Shown: positions 56,595 to 63,931 of the stretch, one piece after another
How the letters are laid out: each line of letters starts with the position of its first letter
Numbering within the stretch: the stretch's first letter is position 1
DNA from: DATGSL01 sp964645585
GTDB lineage: Bacteria; Verrucomicrobiota; Verrucomicrobiia; Opitutales; T3Sed10-336
Direction of reading: 5' to 3'
Assembly (NCBI GenBank): GCA_964645585.1
Contig: CAZYAN010000010.1
Coordinates: 16,358-80,357, forward strand
Length of the DNA: 64,000 bases
Notes under the pieces: model-generated
The model's input: only the letters and a program-made list of their open reading frames with translations
Told to the model about the DNA's origin: nothing
Databases searched by the model: none
Translations under genes and position numbers: made by a program

Positions 56595-57368
56595 CGGAAG
56601 CAGGATCGGCCATCGATACCCATAGAAAGACAAGGCGACGACCGCGGCTGCCGCGACAGCTATCCCGCCCGCATACTGTCGCTCCGCAAACCGCCGTCCC
56701 AGCCGAACCACCAATGTCTTTTTCCCGGCTCGGGCATCGGTATCGCGATCGCGAATGTTGTTCACCACCAAAATATTGGTCGCCAGTGCGCCGACAGCCG
56801 CCCCGGCAAGCCAGGCGTCCCTCGAAAACACACCGGTTTGTACGTAAAACGTGAATACGACGGCAACGAGCCCGAAGAAAACAAAGACGAACAGGTCACC
56901 GAGACTATTGTAGGCAAGCGGAAATGGACCGCCCGTATACGCGAGCCCGCAGGCAATACTCGTCACCCCCACAGCAACCAGCCACCAGCCGCCATAGGCG
57001 ACGAGATTGATGCCGACCGCGAACGCGAGCGTGAAAACCGCGACGGTCGCCCGGCGCATCGCCGCGGGCGCGACCAAGCCCGCCGCCGTGACACGCGTCG
57101 GCCCAAGCCGCTCAGCGGTGTCAGCGCCTTTGACGAAGTCGAAGTAGTCGTTGGCGAAATTCGTGCCAACCTGGACCAGCAGCGCAAAGAGCAAACAATA
57201 CAATGCTGGCGCCGGGTGCCAGGCATCAACGCGTGCCGCAAGCGCCGTCCCCGTCAGCACCGGCACAAGCGCCGCGGCAAGCGTCCGCGGACGCGAAGCC
57301 GCCGCCCAAACAGCCGCCGAAGGAACGGCCGCGGCTCTTTTCTCTCCGGGCGCGGCGTCCATGGTCAC
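56448..57368 (-). CDS. menA: 1,4-dihydroxy-2-naphthoate polyprenyltransferase
   Basis: A 306-aa UbiA-superfamily enzyme with about eight TM helices. The two Asp-rich motifs are ANDYFDFVKGAD (prenyl diphosphate binding) and NNIRDRDTDARAGKK. ASRPRTLAAALVPVLTGTAL is the typical MenA N-terminus. It attaches a polyprenyl chain to DHNA in menaquinone synthesis, so the organism probably makes menaquinone. Its 3' end overlaps the histidine kinase gene by 147 bp, convergently. Confidence 0.93.
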   Translation of the reverse strand: MTMDAAPGEKRAAAVPSAAVWAAASRPRTLAAALVPVLTGTALAARVDAWHPAPALYCLLFALLVQVGTNFANDYFDFVKGADTAERLGPTRVTAAGLVAPAAMRRATVAVFTLAFAVGINLVAYGGWWLVAVGVTSIACGLAYTGGPFPLAYNSLGDLFVFVFFGLVAVVFTFYVQTGVFSRDAWLAGAAVGALATNILVVNNIRDRDTDARAGKKTLVVRLGRRFAERQYAGGIAVAAAAVVALSFYGYRWPILLPLVMLIPARRLCGDLRKADTGKEFNRILGRTGAFLIGYGGLLSVGIVFA

Positions 57369-57381
57369 ATCACCGCGGATT

Positions 57382-57451
57382 TAAATCTACAATCCCGACT
57401 CCAGATCCCAGATTTAAAATCCAAAATCCAAAATTCCAGATCCCAAATTCC
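57382..57451. repeat. Heptamer repeat array abutting the cysN stop codon
   Basis: Seven consecutive seven-base units are exact in register from 57403 to 57451: AGATCCC, AGATTTA, AAATCCA (twice), AAATTCC, AGATCCC and AAATTCC. A looser extension reaches 57382. The array ends one base before the cysN TAG (57452-57454 on plus coordinates) and fills the space between cysN and the divergently placed menA start. It is AT-richer than surrounding coding DNA. Confidence 0.8.
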
Positions 57452-58714
57452 CTACACCACCATCCCGACCGCAACGGTGGCATTGGTGAACTCATCGATC
57501 AGGATAAGGCTTCCCGTAAGCCGGTTCCGCTGGTAGCTGTCGACAAACAGCGGCTGGGAAGCGCGGATCACGATACGGCCGACGTCGTTCAGAGCCATTT
57601 CCTGCTCGCCTTCGATCTTATGAAGGGTGTTTACATTCACTTTGTAGCGAAGATCCTTCACGATGCAGCGGCACTCGCGGGTCGTGTGACGCAAAATATA
57701 TTTCCCGCCGACATTCAATTTGGCATCAGAGAACCAGCAGATCATCGCTTCGATGTCCTGGGTCACCTGCGGCGGATTGTTCGCCTTCACGATCATGTCC
57801 CCGCGACTGATGTCGATCTCGTCATTCAGGGTAAACGTGACCGACATCGGTGAAAACGCCTGTTCAATCTCGCCTTCAAAGGTGTGAATTCCCTTGATCT
57901 TTGTCGAGAATCCCGACGGCAGCACGACCACCTCATCATCGGTCTTAAAAACGCCTCCGGCGACGCGGCCCGCGAAGCCCCGAAAATCATGGTGGCTGTT
58001 CGATTGCGGGCGAATGACCCACTGCACAGGGAAACGCGCGTCGATATGGTTGTGATCGTTGCCGATATAAACCGTCTCGAGATTGAACAAAACCGATCCG
58101 CCCTTGTACCACGGCATGTTGGTCGAGTCGGAAACGACGTTGTCGCCCAGCAGCGCGCTGATCGGGATGAACCGGACGTCCGGAATGTCGAGCCGGGAGG
58201 CGAACTCCTTAAAGGTGTCCACGATCCCGTTGAAAACGTCCTCGCTGAAATCGACGAGGTCCATTTTGTTCACGCAGATCAGGACGTGCCGAATTCGCAG
58301 CAGCGACGCGATAAACGCGTGACGGCAGGTTTGCTCGACAACGCCCTTTCGCGCATCGATCAGGATGATCGCCAGGTTCGCGGTCGATGCGCCGGTCACC
58401 ATGTTGCGGGTGTACTGGATGTGCCCCGGAGTGTCGGCGATGATAAACTTGCGCTTCGGCGTGGCGAAATAGCGATAGGCGACATCGATCGTGATGCCCT
58501 GCTCGCGCTCCGCGCGCAGGCCATCCGTCAGCAGAGCGAGGTTCACGTACCCGTCGCCGCGCTGCTCACTCGACCGCTCGACCGCCTCGAGTTGATCCTC
58601 AAAGATCGCCTTGGTGTCATATAAAAGACGCCCGATAAGCGTGCTCTTGCCGTCATCGACGCTCCCCGCGGTCGTAAACCGGAGCAAATCCATGTCGAGA
58701 TATTCGTTTTTCAT
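57452..58714 (-). CDS. cysN: Sulfate adenylyltransferase subunit 1 (GTPase)
   Basis: A 420-aa EF-Tu-like GTPase. Walker A/G1 is AGSVDDGKST, G3 DTPGHIQYTRNM and G4 NKMDLVDF; three beta domains follow. It couples GTP hydrolysis to formation of APS from ATP and sulfate by CysD. The ATG at 58714 (MKNEYLDMDLLRFTTAG) is the real start: an apparent extension to 58888 would translate the octamer array and overlap the S23 gene. It is somewhat shorter than the ~475-aa enterobacterial protein. The separate cysC gene shows it is not a CysNC fusion. Confidence 0.95.
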   Translation of the reverse strand: MKNEYLDMDLLRFTTAGSVDDGKSTLIGRLLYDTKAIFEDQLEAVERSSEQRGDGYVNLALLTDGLRAEREQGITIDVAYRYFATPKRKFIIADTPGHIQYTRNMVTGASTANLAIILIDARKGVVEQTCRHAFIASLLRIRHVLICVNKMDLVDFSEDVFNGIVDTFKEFASRLDIPDVRFIPISALLGDNVVSDSTNMPWYKGGSVLFNLETVYIGNDHNHIDARFPVQWVIRPQSNSHHDFRGFAGRVAGGVFKTDDEVVVLPSGFSTKIKGIHTFEGEIEQAFSPMSVTFTLNDEIDISRGDMIVKANNPPQVTQDIEAMICWFSDAKLNVGGKYILRHTTRECRCIVKDLRYKVNVNTLHKIEGEQEMALNDVGRIVIRASQPLFVDSYQRNRLTGSLILIDEFTNATVAVGMVV

Positions 58715-58720
58715 AAGTGA

Positions 58721-58768
58721 ATGGGAGTGGGAAGGTGGGAAAGTTTGAAAGTGGGAAGGTGGGCAGGT
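58721..58768. repeat. Octamer repeat array between S23 and cysN
   Basis: Six eight-base units in register: ATGGGAGT, GGGAAGGT, GGGAAAGT, TTGAAAGT, GGGAAGGT and GGGCAGGT. It is the inverted partner of the array at 59161-59208. The plus strand is G-rich; on the coding (minus) strand it is C-rich. It lies between the S23 stop and the cysN start. Confidence 0.85.
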
Positions 58769-58772
58769 TCGG

Positions 58773-59135
58773 CTATTTCGTGGTGCGAAGGTGACGGGTA
58801 AATGCGGCAATGCCCCGCGAAAGGGCTCGCGCTTCCTCGCGAAAAGCAGCGGCTTCAGTGCCTGGGAGATATTGCAAATCCTCGGCAACGTACAGCATGC
58901 TTCGAATTTCTCCGGCCGAACCTTTGGCTAAATCCAAGAAATGAGCAAAATCCTTTCGGGTTCGCCGCTCGAATCCTTCCGCGATATTATTCATTACAGA
59001 GACAGCGGCGCGTTGTAACTGATCGCGATAGGAACGGTCGTCCATATTCGGGGGAAATGCACTATAAGCCCGCTTAACGAGGATTCGCGCATCTTGCCAA
59101 ATCCGAAGATCTTCAAAGTTTTCCACCAATGCCAT
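58773..59135 (-). CDS. Four-helix-bundle protein, S23/23S rRNA intervening-sequence (IVP) family
   Basis: A 120-aa protein with a good GGAG ribosome-binding site five bases before the ATG. Family motifs are NFEDLRIWQDARILV at the start, YRDQLQRAAVSVMNNIAEGF in helix 2, and LAKGSAGEIRSMLYVAEDL in helix 3. Members form pentameric four-helix bundles; some lie within 23S rRNA intervening sequences or are relatives of the retroelement accessory protein Avd, but most are free-standing with unknown function. Here it is inserted between cysD and cysN and flanked by inverted octamer arrays, suggesting a mobile cassette rather than a sulfate gene. Confidence 0.9.
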   Translation of the reverse strand: MALVENFEDLRIWQDARILVKRAYSAFPPNMDDRSYRDQLQRAAVSVMNNIAEGFERRTRKDFAHFLDLAKGSAGEIRSMLYVAEDLQYLPGTEAAAFREEARALSRGIAAFTRHLRTTK

Positions 59136-59160
59136 ATCAGCTCCTTTGTCTCAGTATTTT

Positions 59161-59208
59161 CACTTTCACACCTTCCCACTTTCCCACCTTCCCACTTTCC
59201 CACTAAAA
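59161..59208. repeat. Octamer repeat array between cysD and S23
   Basis: Units in register: CACTTTCA, CACCTTCC, CACTTTCC, CACCTTCC, CACTTTCC and CACTAAAA; the last unit contains the cysD TAG. On the coding (minus) strand it reads as four GGG tracts separated by five bases, which meets the G-quadruplex pattern. It is inverted relative to the array at 58721-58768, so the two could pair and loop out the S23 gene. Confidence 0.88.
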
Positions 59209-60108
59209 ATACCCCGCCTTCTTCCGGTCCTCCATGGCGGTTTCTGAACGTTTGTCGTCGGCGCGTCCGCCGCGCTCGGTCACGCGCGCGGCCGCGACTT
59301 CGCGGATGATGTCGGTGACACTGGAGGCCTCCGAGAAGACCGCCCCGGTGCAGGTCATATCCCCGACGGTCCGGAAACGCACTCGTCTGCGCTCAACCAC
59401 CTCCGTCGCCTGCGGCTGCACGTGCTCCCCGACCGCCAGCCAGACTCCGTCGCGCTGGAAGACTTCGCGCTCGTGGGAGAAATAGATGCTCGGAATGTCC
59501 AGATTCTCAACCGCGATATATTGCCAAACGTCCATCTCCGTCCAGTTGCTGAGCGGAAACACCCGGAACTGCTCTCCGTAGCTTTTCCGACCGTTGAACA
59601 AGTTCCAGAGCTCCGGCCGCTGGTTCTTCGGATCCCATTGGCCGAACTCGTCGCGATGCGAGAAGAAACGCTCTTTCGCACGGGCTTTTTCCTCGTCGCG
59701 GCGGGCGCCGCCGAGGGCCGCGTCGAACTTGTGCTCCTCGATCGCGTCGAGGAGCGTCACGATCTGCAACGCGTTTCGGCTCGCATTCGGCCCCTTTTCC
59801 TCGACCGCGCGCCCTCGGTCGATCGAGTCCTGGACGCCGCGCACGATCAGCTTCTCCCCAAGACCTTCGATGAGTTTGTCGCGGAACTCGAGCGTTTCCG
59901 GAAAATTGTGACCGGTGTCAATGTGCATCAGCGGAAACGGAAACTTCGCCGGGCTGAACGCTTTTTGGGCCAGCCGCACCATCACGATCGAATCCTTGCC
60001 GCCGGAGAACAGAAGCACCGGCCGGTCGAATTGAGCCGCGACTTCGCGCATGACGAAGATCGCTTCCGATTCCAGTTGCTGGAGGTGTGTGAGATTGTAG
60101 GAGGTCAT
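59203..60108 (-). CDS. cysD: Sulfate adenylyltransferase subunit 2
   Basis: A 301-aa PP-loop ATPase. LFSGGKDSIVMVRLA is the nucleotide-binding loop; MHIDTGHNFPETLEFRD and the C-terminal SSVTDIIREVAAARVTERGG, RAD and KKAGYF are typical. With CysN it makes adenosine 5'-phosphosulfate from sulfate and ATP in the cytoplasm. It lies 21 bp downstream of cysC, in one operon. Confidence 0.96.
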   Translation of the reverse strand: MTSYNLTHLQQLESEAIFVMREVAAQFDRPVLLFSGGKDSIVMVRLAQKAFSPAKFPFPLMHIDTGHNFPETLEFRDKLIEGLGEKLIVRGVQDSIDRGRAVEEKGPNASRNALQIVTLLDAIEEHKFDAALGGARRDEEKARAKERFFSHRDEFGQWDPKNQRPELWNLFNGRKSYGEQFRVFPLSNWTEMDVWQYIAVENLDIPSIYFSHEREVFQRDGVWLAVGEHVQPQATEVVERRRVRFRTVGDMTCTGAVFSEASSVTDIIREVAAARVTERGGRADDKRSETAMEDRKKAGYF

Positions 60109-60129
60109 ACGCGTAAAAAAACCATCAAT

Positions 60130-60729
60130 CTAAAGCGCAAGGCGCGGAAGGACAAAATCAAAAAGCCGGTTGAGACTTTCTTCCGGCGTTTCCTTTTCAG
60201 TGTCGAGAATCAGGTCCGCCCGATCCGGCTCTTCAAACAGCGAATCTTTTCCGGTAAAGGAAGCGATTTCGCCGCGACCGGCTTTTGCATACAGGCCTTT
60301 GACATCCCGGGCGGCGCAGGTCTCGAACGAGCAGCGTACGTAGACTTCGAGAAGATCGTCGCCCAAGATCGCGCGCGCGGTTTCGCGATTGGCCCGCAGC
60401 GGTGTAATAAACGAATTGATCACGACGAGACCGGCGTGAAGAAAAAGTTTGCTGACCTCGGCGATGCGGCGAATGTTCTCCGCGCGGTCTTCATCAGAAA
60501 ACCCGAGGTTGCTGTTGAGCCCCGAGCGAACGTTATCGCCGTCGAGCAGATGCGTGACGCGGCCCTTTTCAAACAGCCGCTTTTCCAAGGCCGTCGCCAA
60601 CGTGCTCTTGCCCGAGCCCGACATCCCGTACAACCAAACGACGCGACCCCGCTGCTGGAGACGCGCCTGCTTTTCGTCCCGGGAAACCACCCGGTCGAAT
60701 ATGGGATGAATGTTTTTCGAGTTTGTCAC
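60130..60729 (-). CDS. cysC: Adenylylsulfate kinase
   Basis: A 199-aa kinase. P-loop YGMSGSGKSTLATALE, LLDGDNVRSGLNSNLGFS, and the APS-binding AENIRRIAEVSKLF and FITPLRANRETAR are all present. It phosphorylates APS to PAPS. It is first in the minus-strand cysC-cysD-(S23)-cysN operon. No PAPS reductase or sulfite reductase is in the window, so the PAPS could serve assimilation elsewhere or sulfotransferases. Confidence 0.95.
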   Translation of the reverse strand: MTNSKNIHPIFDRVVSRDEKQARLQQRGRVVWLYGMSGSGKSTLATALEKRLFEKGRVTHLLDGDNVRSGLNSNLGFSDEDRAENIRRIAEVSKLFLHAGLVVINSFITPLRANRETARAILGDDLLEVYVRCSFETCAARDVKGLYAKAGRGEIASFTGKDSLFEEPDRADLILDTEKETPEESLNRLFDFVLPRLAL

Positions 60730-60804
60730 GCAACAAACTAAAGATTAGGTCGGAGCCGGTGTAAAGCGTGTTTTCTAAAAATTTGCCGCCATATCCGCGC
60801 GCGA

Positions 60805-61608
60805 TCACTGCTCAACAGACGGTATCTGCGGGGCAAACGGCGGCTGGAAGCGTTCCGCTTCAGGAACCTCGAGGATGTTCTCCAACTCCCGAATGCGCTC
60901 GAGCACGACGCTCGACCGATCGGAAAACGAGGCTGGATCCAGCGTGGGATACAGGTCTTTAAGCCAATCGTATGCCTCTTGATACCGCTCGAGTTTCTTC
61001 AGCAGCTCCGCGTAAATGCGCGCGGCATACGCCGGCGGACTGTCGACTAGCGACGCCTTTTTATAATACTCAGCGGCCAGCTCGAGGTTCCGGCGCTTGC
61101 GCTGGTAGACGTTCGCGATCTCGACGTATACCCGGGGCTCTTCCGGATGGTACTGAAGCGCGCGATTCAAGTAATGAATCGCAACCTGCCCCTGTTCGTC
61201 ATCAATGCGGTGAACCACGGTGTCCGGAACCGAGAGCATGCTCGGATCGATCTCCTTCACGCGCCACACCGACATGTCATACGCGATCATTCGCGACCCG
61301 TTCAGCCAGAAGAAAAGCGGCCGCGGGTCGACCGTCGTCACCATCTGAATCATCGTCTGCGTATTCGGCAGATCGTCCTTCTCCCAATGCGCGTTCAGGC
61401 GCAGCCACATGAAATTGGCCACGAGCGCGCGGAATCCGCCCAGAAGCCCGACCGTGATCCCTTGACCCAGCGCGCCTTCGAGGCTCGCGAGGTCGAGCGC
61501 CGGTTCATTTTCGCGCAGCGCGTTCCACGCCGGCCGCTGCACCGGCTGCAGCACGAATCCCGCCACCAGCAGAGTGAGAAAGATAACGCCCAGTGCCCGC
61601 CACTTCAT
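60805..61608 (-). CDS. Membrane-anchored TPR-like protein
   Basis: A 267-aa protein with one N-terminal TM/anchor (MKWRALGVIFLTLLVAGFVL) and helical repeats from ~140 (AIHYLNRALQYHPEEPRVYV; EIANVYQRKRRNLELAAEYY; KLERYQEAYDWLKD), as in TPR proteins. It lies 3 bp after the ABC permease, so it belongs to the same operon. No enzymatic motif is seen; it may assemble or stabilise the transporter or a linked process. Confidence 0.65.
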   Translation of the reverse strand: MKWRALGVIFLTLLVAGFVLQPVQRPAWNALRENEPALDLASLEGALGQGITVGLLGGFRALVANFMWLRLNAHWEKDDLPNTQTMIQMVTTVDPRPLFFWLNGSRMIAYDMSVWRVKEIDPSMLSVPDTVVHRIDDEQGQVAIHYLNRALQYHPEEPRVYVEIANVYQRKRRNLELAAEYYKKASLVDSPPAYAARIYAELLKKLERYQEAYDWLKDLYPTLDPASFSDRSSVVLERIRELENILEVPEAERFQPPFAPQIPSVEQ

Positions 61609-61611
61609 CGC

Positions 61612-62454
61612 TCAGATTTCCCTCTGTTTGAAGCTGAAGATCGCCAGCCCGCTGAAAACAAGGACGTAGGCGACCGAATACAGGAGAATGCTTGCGATTG
61701 CCCCGGCCGGCAGCCGCTCCCCGAGCGCAACCATATCGCCGACGTTGAACACCTGGAAATTCGGGAAGAGCAGCGACAGCAGCCAGACGAGACCTTTCGC
61801 CAGCCAATTGCTAATCCCCTGCCAGGCTTCCACAGCGATGTACTGCAGGTGACAGATGATCAGCACAAAAAACGAGACGACAACCGTGTAGAGGTTGCTG
61901 TTCGAAAAACTCGCCACAACCATCGTGACCGCCGTCAAAATACAGAACTTCAGCCACTGCACGATCCCGAACAGGAAGATGTCGCCGTAATAGACGAGCT
62001 GGACATCCGTCAATTCATCTTCCACCGCGGCCAGCAGCGCCCCTTCACGCCACCAGAGAATAACGGTGAGGAGGACCGTCATCAGGGCGATAAACACAAG
62101 CAGCACCGCCGCCACCCCAGTAAACTTCCCAAAGATGAACTCCGCGCGGTACACCGGCTTCGCAAGAATCGTCAGCGCCGTCCGGTTCTCGATTTCACTG
62201 AAGAACAATTGCGCGGTCGCGACAATCGCCAGAATCGAGCCGAAAAAGACGATCGCCCCGAATCCGAAGTCCGCGATGAATTTCAGCTCCGATGTCCCGA
62301 AGTTGAAGTCGCGCAACAGCAGCGAGCTGACCGTCATCCCGACCGCGATGACGACTAGGAAGTTGAAGAGCTTCTGACGGACCGCTTCGAGAAACGTGTT
62401 CCGGGCAATCACGCCGATCCGGCCGAACGAAAAACTGATTTTGTCCTTGTGCAT
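61612..62454 (-). CDS. ABC-2 type transporter permease
   Basis: A 280-aa integral membrane protein with about six helices (NFLVVIAVGMTVSSLLL; FGFGAIVFFGSILAIVATAQ; VLLVFIALMTVLLTVILWW). The segment FFSEIENRTALTILAKPVYR is typical of ABC-2/NosY-like permeases. It pairs with the ATPase encoded just upstream (14 bp gap). Substrate unknown; these systems export or assemble envelope factors. Confidence 0.88.
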   Translation of the reverse strand: MHKDKISFSFGRIGVIARNTFLEAVRQKLFNFLVVIAVGMTVSSLLLRDFNFGTSELKFIADFGFGAIVFFGSILAIVATAQLFFSEIENRTALTILAKPVYRAEFIFGKFTGVAAVLLVFIALMTVLLTVILWWREGALLAAVEDELTDVQLVYYGDIFLFGIVQWLKFCILTAVTMVVASFSNSNLYTVVVSFFVLIICHLQYIAVEAWQGISNWLAKGLVWLLSLLFPNFQVFNVGDMVALGERLPAGAIASILLYSVAYVLVFSGLAIFSFKQREI

Positions 62455-62467
62455 CGATCAATTCCTC

Positions 62468-63391
62468 TTATTCACCCTGGTTCGCTTCCGTATCGCTGCG
62501 GCGTTCCTGTTTGCCGGCGCCCTCTTCCGCTCCTGCCCGCCGGCGGCTCTCCGCCCGGCCGACGTGATCGAGGAAAACGCGGCTGAGACTCGATTGCGGC
62601 TGCTCGATACGCACGAATTTCGCCCCGCGCGCCTCGAGCGCCTGCCGCGCCGCCGCTTCGGCCTCCTCGCTGAGATTTTCAACCACCAGCGATTGCAGGC
62701 CCTTGTGGCGGACGAGCTCATCGACCGGCCCTTCCAGGATCAGTTTCCCCCGGTTGAGAATCGCGACGTGGTCGCAAATGTCCTCAACCTGCGCGAGCAG
62801 ATGCGAGCAAAGCAGAACCGTTTTCCCCTGATCCTTGAGCTTGAGGATCAGTTCGGAAATCTCCGCTGAACCGACCGGGTCGACGCCGGCCGTCGGTTCG
62901 TCGAGAATGATCAGACGGGGATTGTGGACGAGCGCCTGCGCGAGCCCGATCCGCTGCAGCATGCCCTTGGAGTAGGTGCCGACCCGGCGATCCGCCGCCT
63001 CCGCGAGCCCGACCCATTCGATCACTTCGCGACAGCGGTCCTTCAGGATCTTTTTGTCGACGCCGCAGACCCGAGCGAAGAATTTGACCATCTCGAACCC
63101 GGTCAGGTAGCGGTAGAAATACGGCGCCTCGGGAAGGAAGCCGACATCCATGCGCGACTGCACCTTGGTGCTCGGGACCCCGAAGATCTCGCACCTCCCG
63201 CGAGTCGGATTGAGCAGACCGAGAATGACCTTGATCGTCGTGCTCTTGCCCGACCCGTTCGGTCCGAGCAGGCCGAAAATCTGGTTGTCTTGGATTTGAA
63301 GGGAAAGATCCTCGACCGCCCGGAGCTTCAAGTTGCGGAAGCCGAACGGGAAGTCCTTCGTCAGGTTCTCAATATGGATAGCAGGTGTCAT
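62468..63391 (-). CDS. ABC transporter ATP-binding protein (ABC-2/NosF-like)
   Basis: A 307-aa ATPase. Walker A GPNGSGKST, Q-loop GFLPEAPYFYRYLTG, signature YSKGMLQRIGLAQAL, Walker B LIILDEPTAGVD and switch His in LLCSHLLAQ. ATG 63391 (MTPAIHIENLTKDF) is chosen over an upstream TTG because the domain begins there. First gene of the ABC-2 unit. A 60-residue C-terminal extension includes a charged tail that may modulate the permease. Confidence 0.9.
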   Translation of the reverse strand: MTPAIHIENLTKDFPFGFRNLKLRAVEDLSLQIQDNQIFGLLGPNGSGKSTTIKVILGLLNPTRGRCEIFGVPSTKVQSRMDVGFLPEAPYFYRYLTGFEMVKFFARVCGVDKKILKDRCREVIEWVGLAEAADRRVGTYSKGMLQRIGLAQALVHNPRLIILDEPTAGVDPVGSAEISELILKLKDQGKTVLLCSHLLAQVEDICDHVAILNRGKLILEGPVDELVRHKGLQSLVVENLSEEAEAAARQALEARGAKFVRIEQPQSSLSRVFLDHVGRAESRRRAGAEEGAGKQERRSDTEANQGE

Positions 63392-63461
63392 TTCATTGAC
63401 TGCATGAACGGTTTGCAACAGTCTTGGAAGAGTCGAGGCGAAAAGACGGTTCGCTCAATCC

Positions 63462-63480
63462 AGCCGCCAAGAAGGCGGCT
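63462..63480. repeat. REP-like hairpin
   Basis: A 7-bp stem AGCCGCC / GGCGGCT with loop AAGAA, in the 245-bp space between the ABC ATPase and acylphosphatase genes. There is no strong T-run on either strand, so terminator function is uncertain. It is similar in form to the other REP-like palindromes. Confidence 0.4.
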
Positions 63481-63636
63481 TCTTCCAGGCTCAAAGCCGG
63501 AAATTCATGTCTATTCGTGTCCATTCGTGGTTACACCCTCTTCCGATCGCCCGGGCTTTGATGAAGCAACGAGAGAGAAAACAGCCCGCGGAGAGCGATC
63601 GAAAAAAGGAGAGACAGCGAAGGAACCTAGTTGATC

Positions 63637-63915
63637 CTAACGAATAGTAAAATTGAAAAATTGCTGTTTGTGCCGCCCGCTTTCCCGCTCCGTGCGCCGG
63701 ATGCAGGACCCGAGCTCCTCCTCGACCTCGCGAACAAACGCCTCGACTTCCGCCTCCTCGCCCTCCGCCCGCAGCCGCACCCGCCCGTCCGGCAAATTTT
63801 GCACAAAACCCGTCACCTCAAACCCCTTCGCCACCTGAAGCGTCTGGTAGCGAAATCCCACCCCCTGCACCCGGCCGGAAAAATGCACGGTAAGCTGATA
63901 AACGTCGTCGGTCAT
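63637..63915 (-). CDS. acyP: Acylphosphatase
   Basis: A 92-aa enzyme hydrolysing acyl phosphates. The catalytic Arg lies in GRVQGVGFR and the catalytic Asn in VTGFVQNLPDGRV; length and fold match the family. The gene starts 16 bp from the heptamer array at the window end. Confidence 0.93.
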   Translation of the reverse strand: MTDDVYQLTVHFSGRVQGVGFRYQTLQVAKGFEVTGFVQNLPDGRVRLRAEGEEAEVEAFVREVEEELGSCIRRTERESGRHKQQFFNFTIR

Positions 63916-63931
63916 GATCCGCTCCGCGGAT

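Noticed and set aside
58715..58888. A 58-residue N-terminal extension of cysN.
   Set aside because: It would translate the octamer array (PPSHFQTFPPSHS-like) and overlap the S23 gene. The family start at 58714 is normal.
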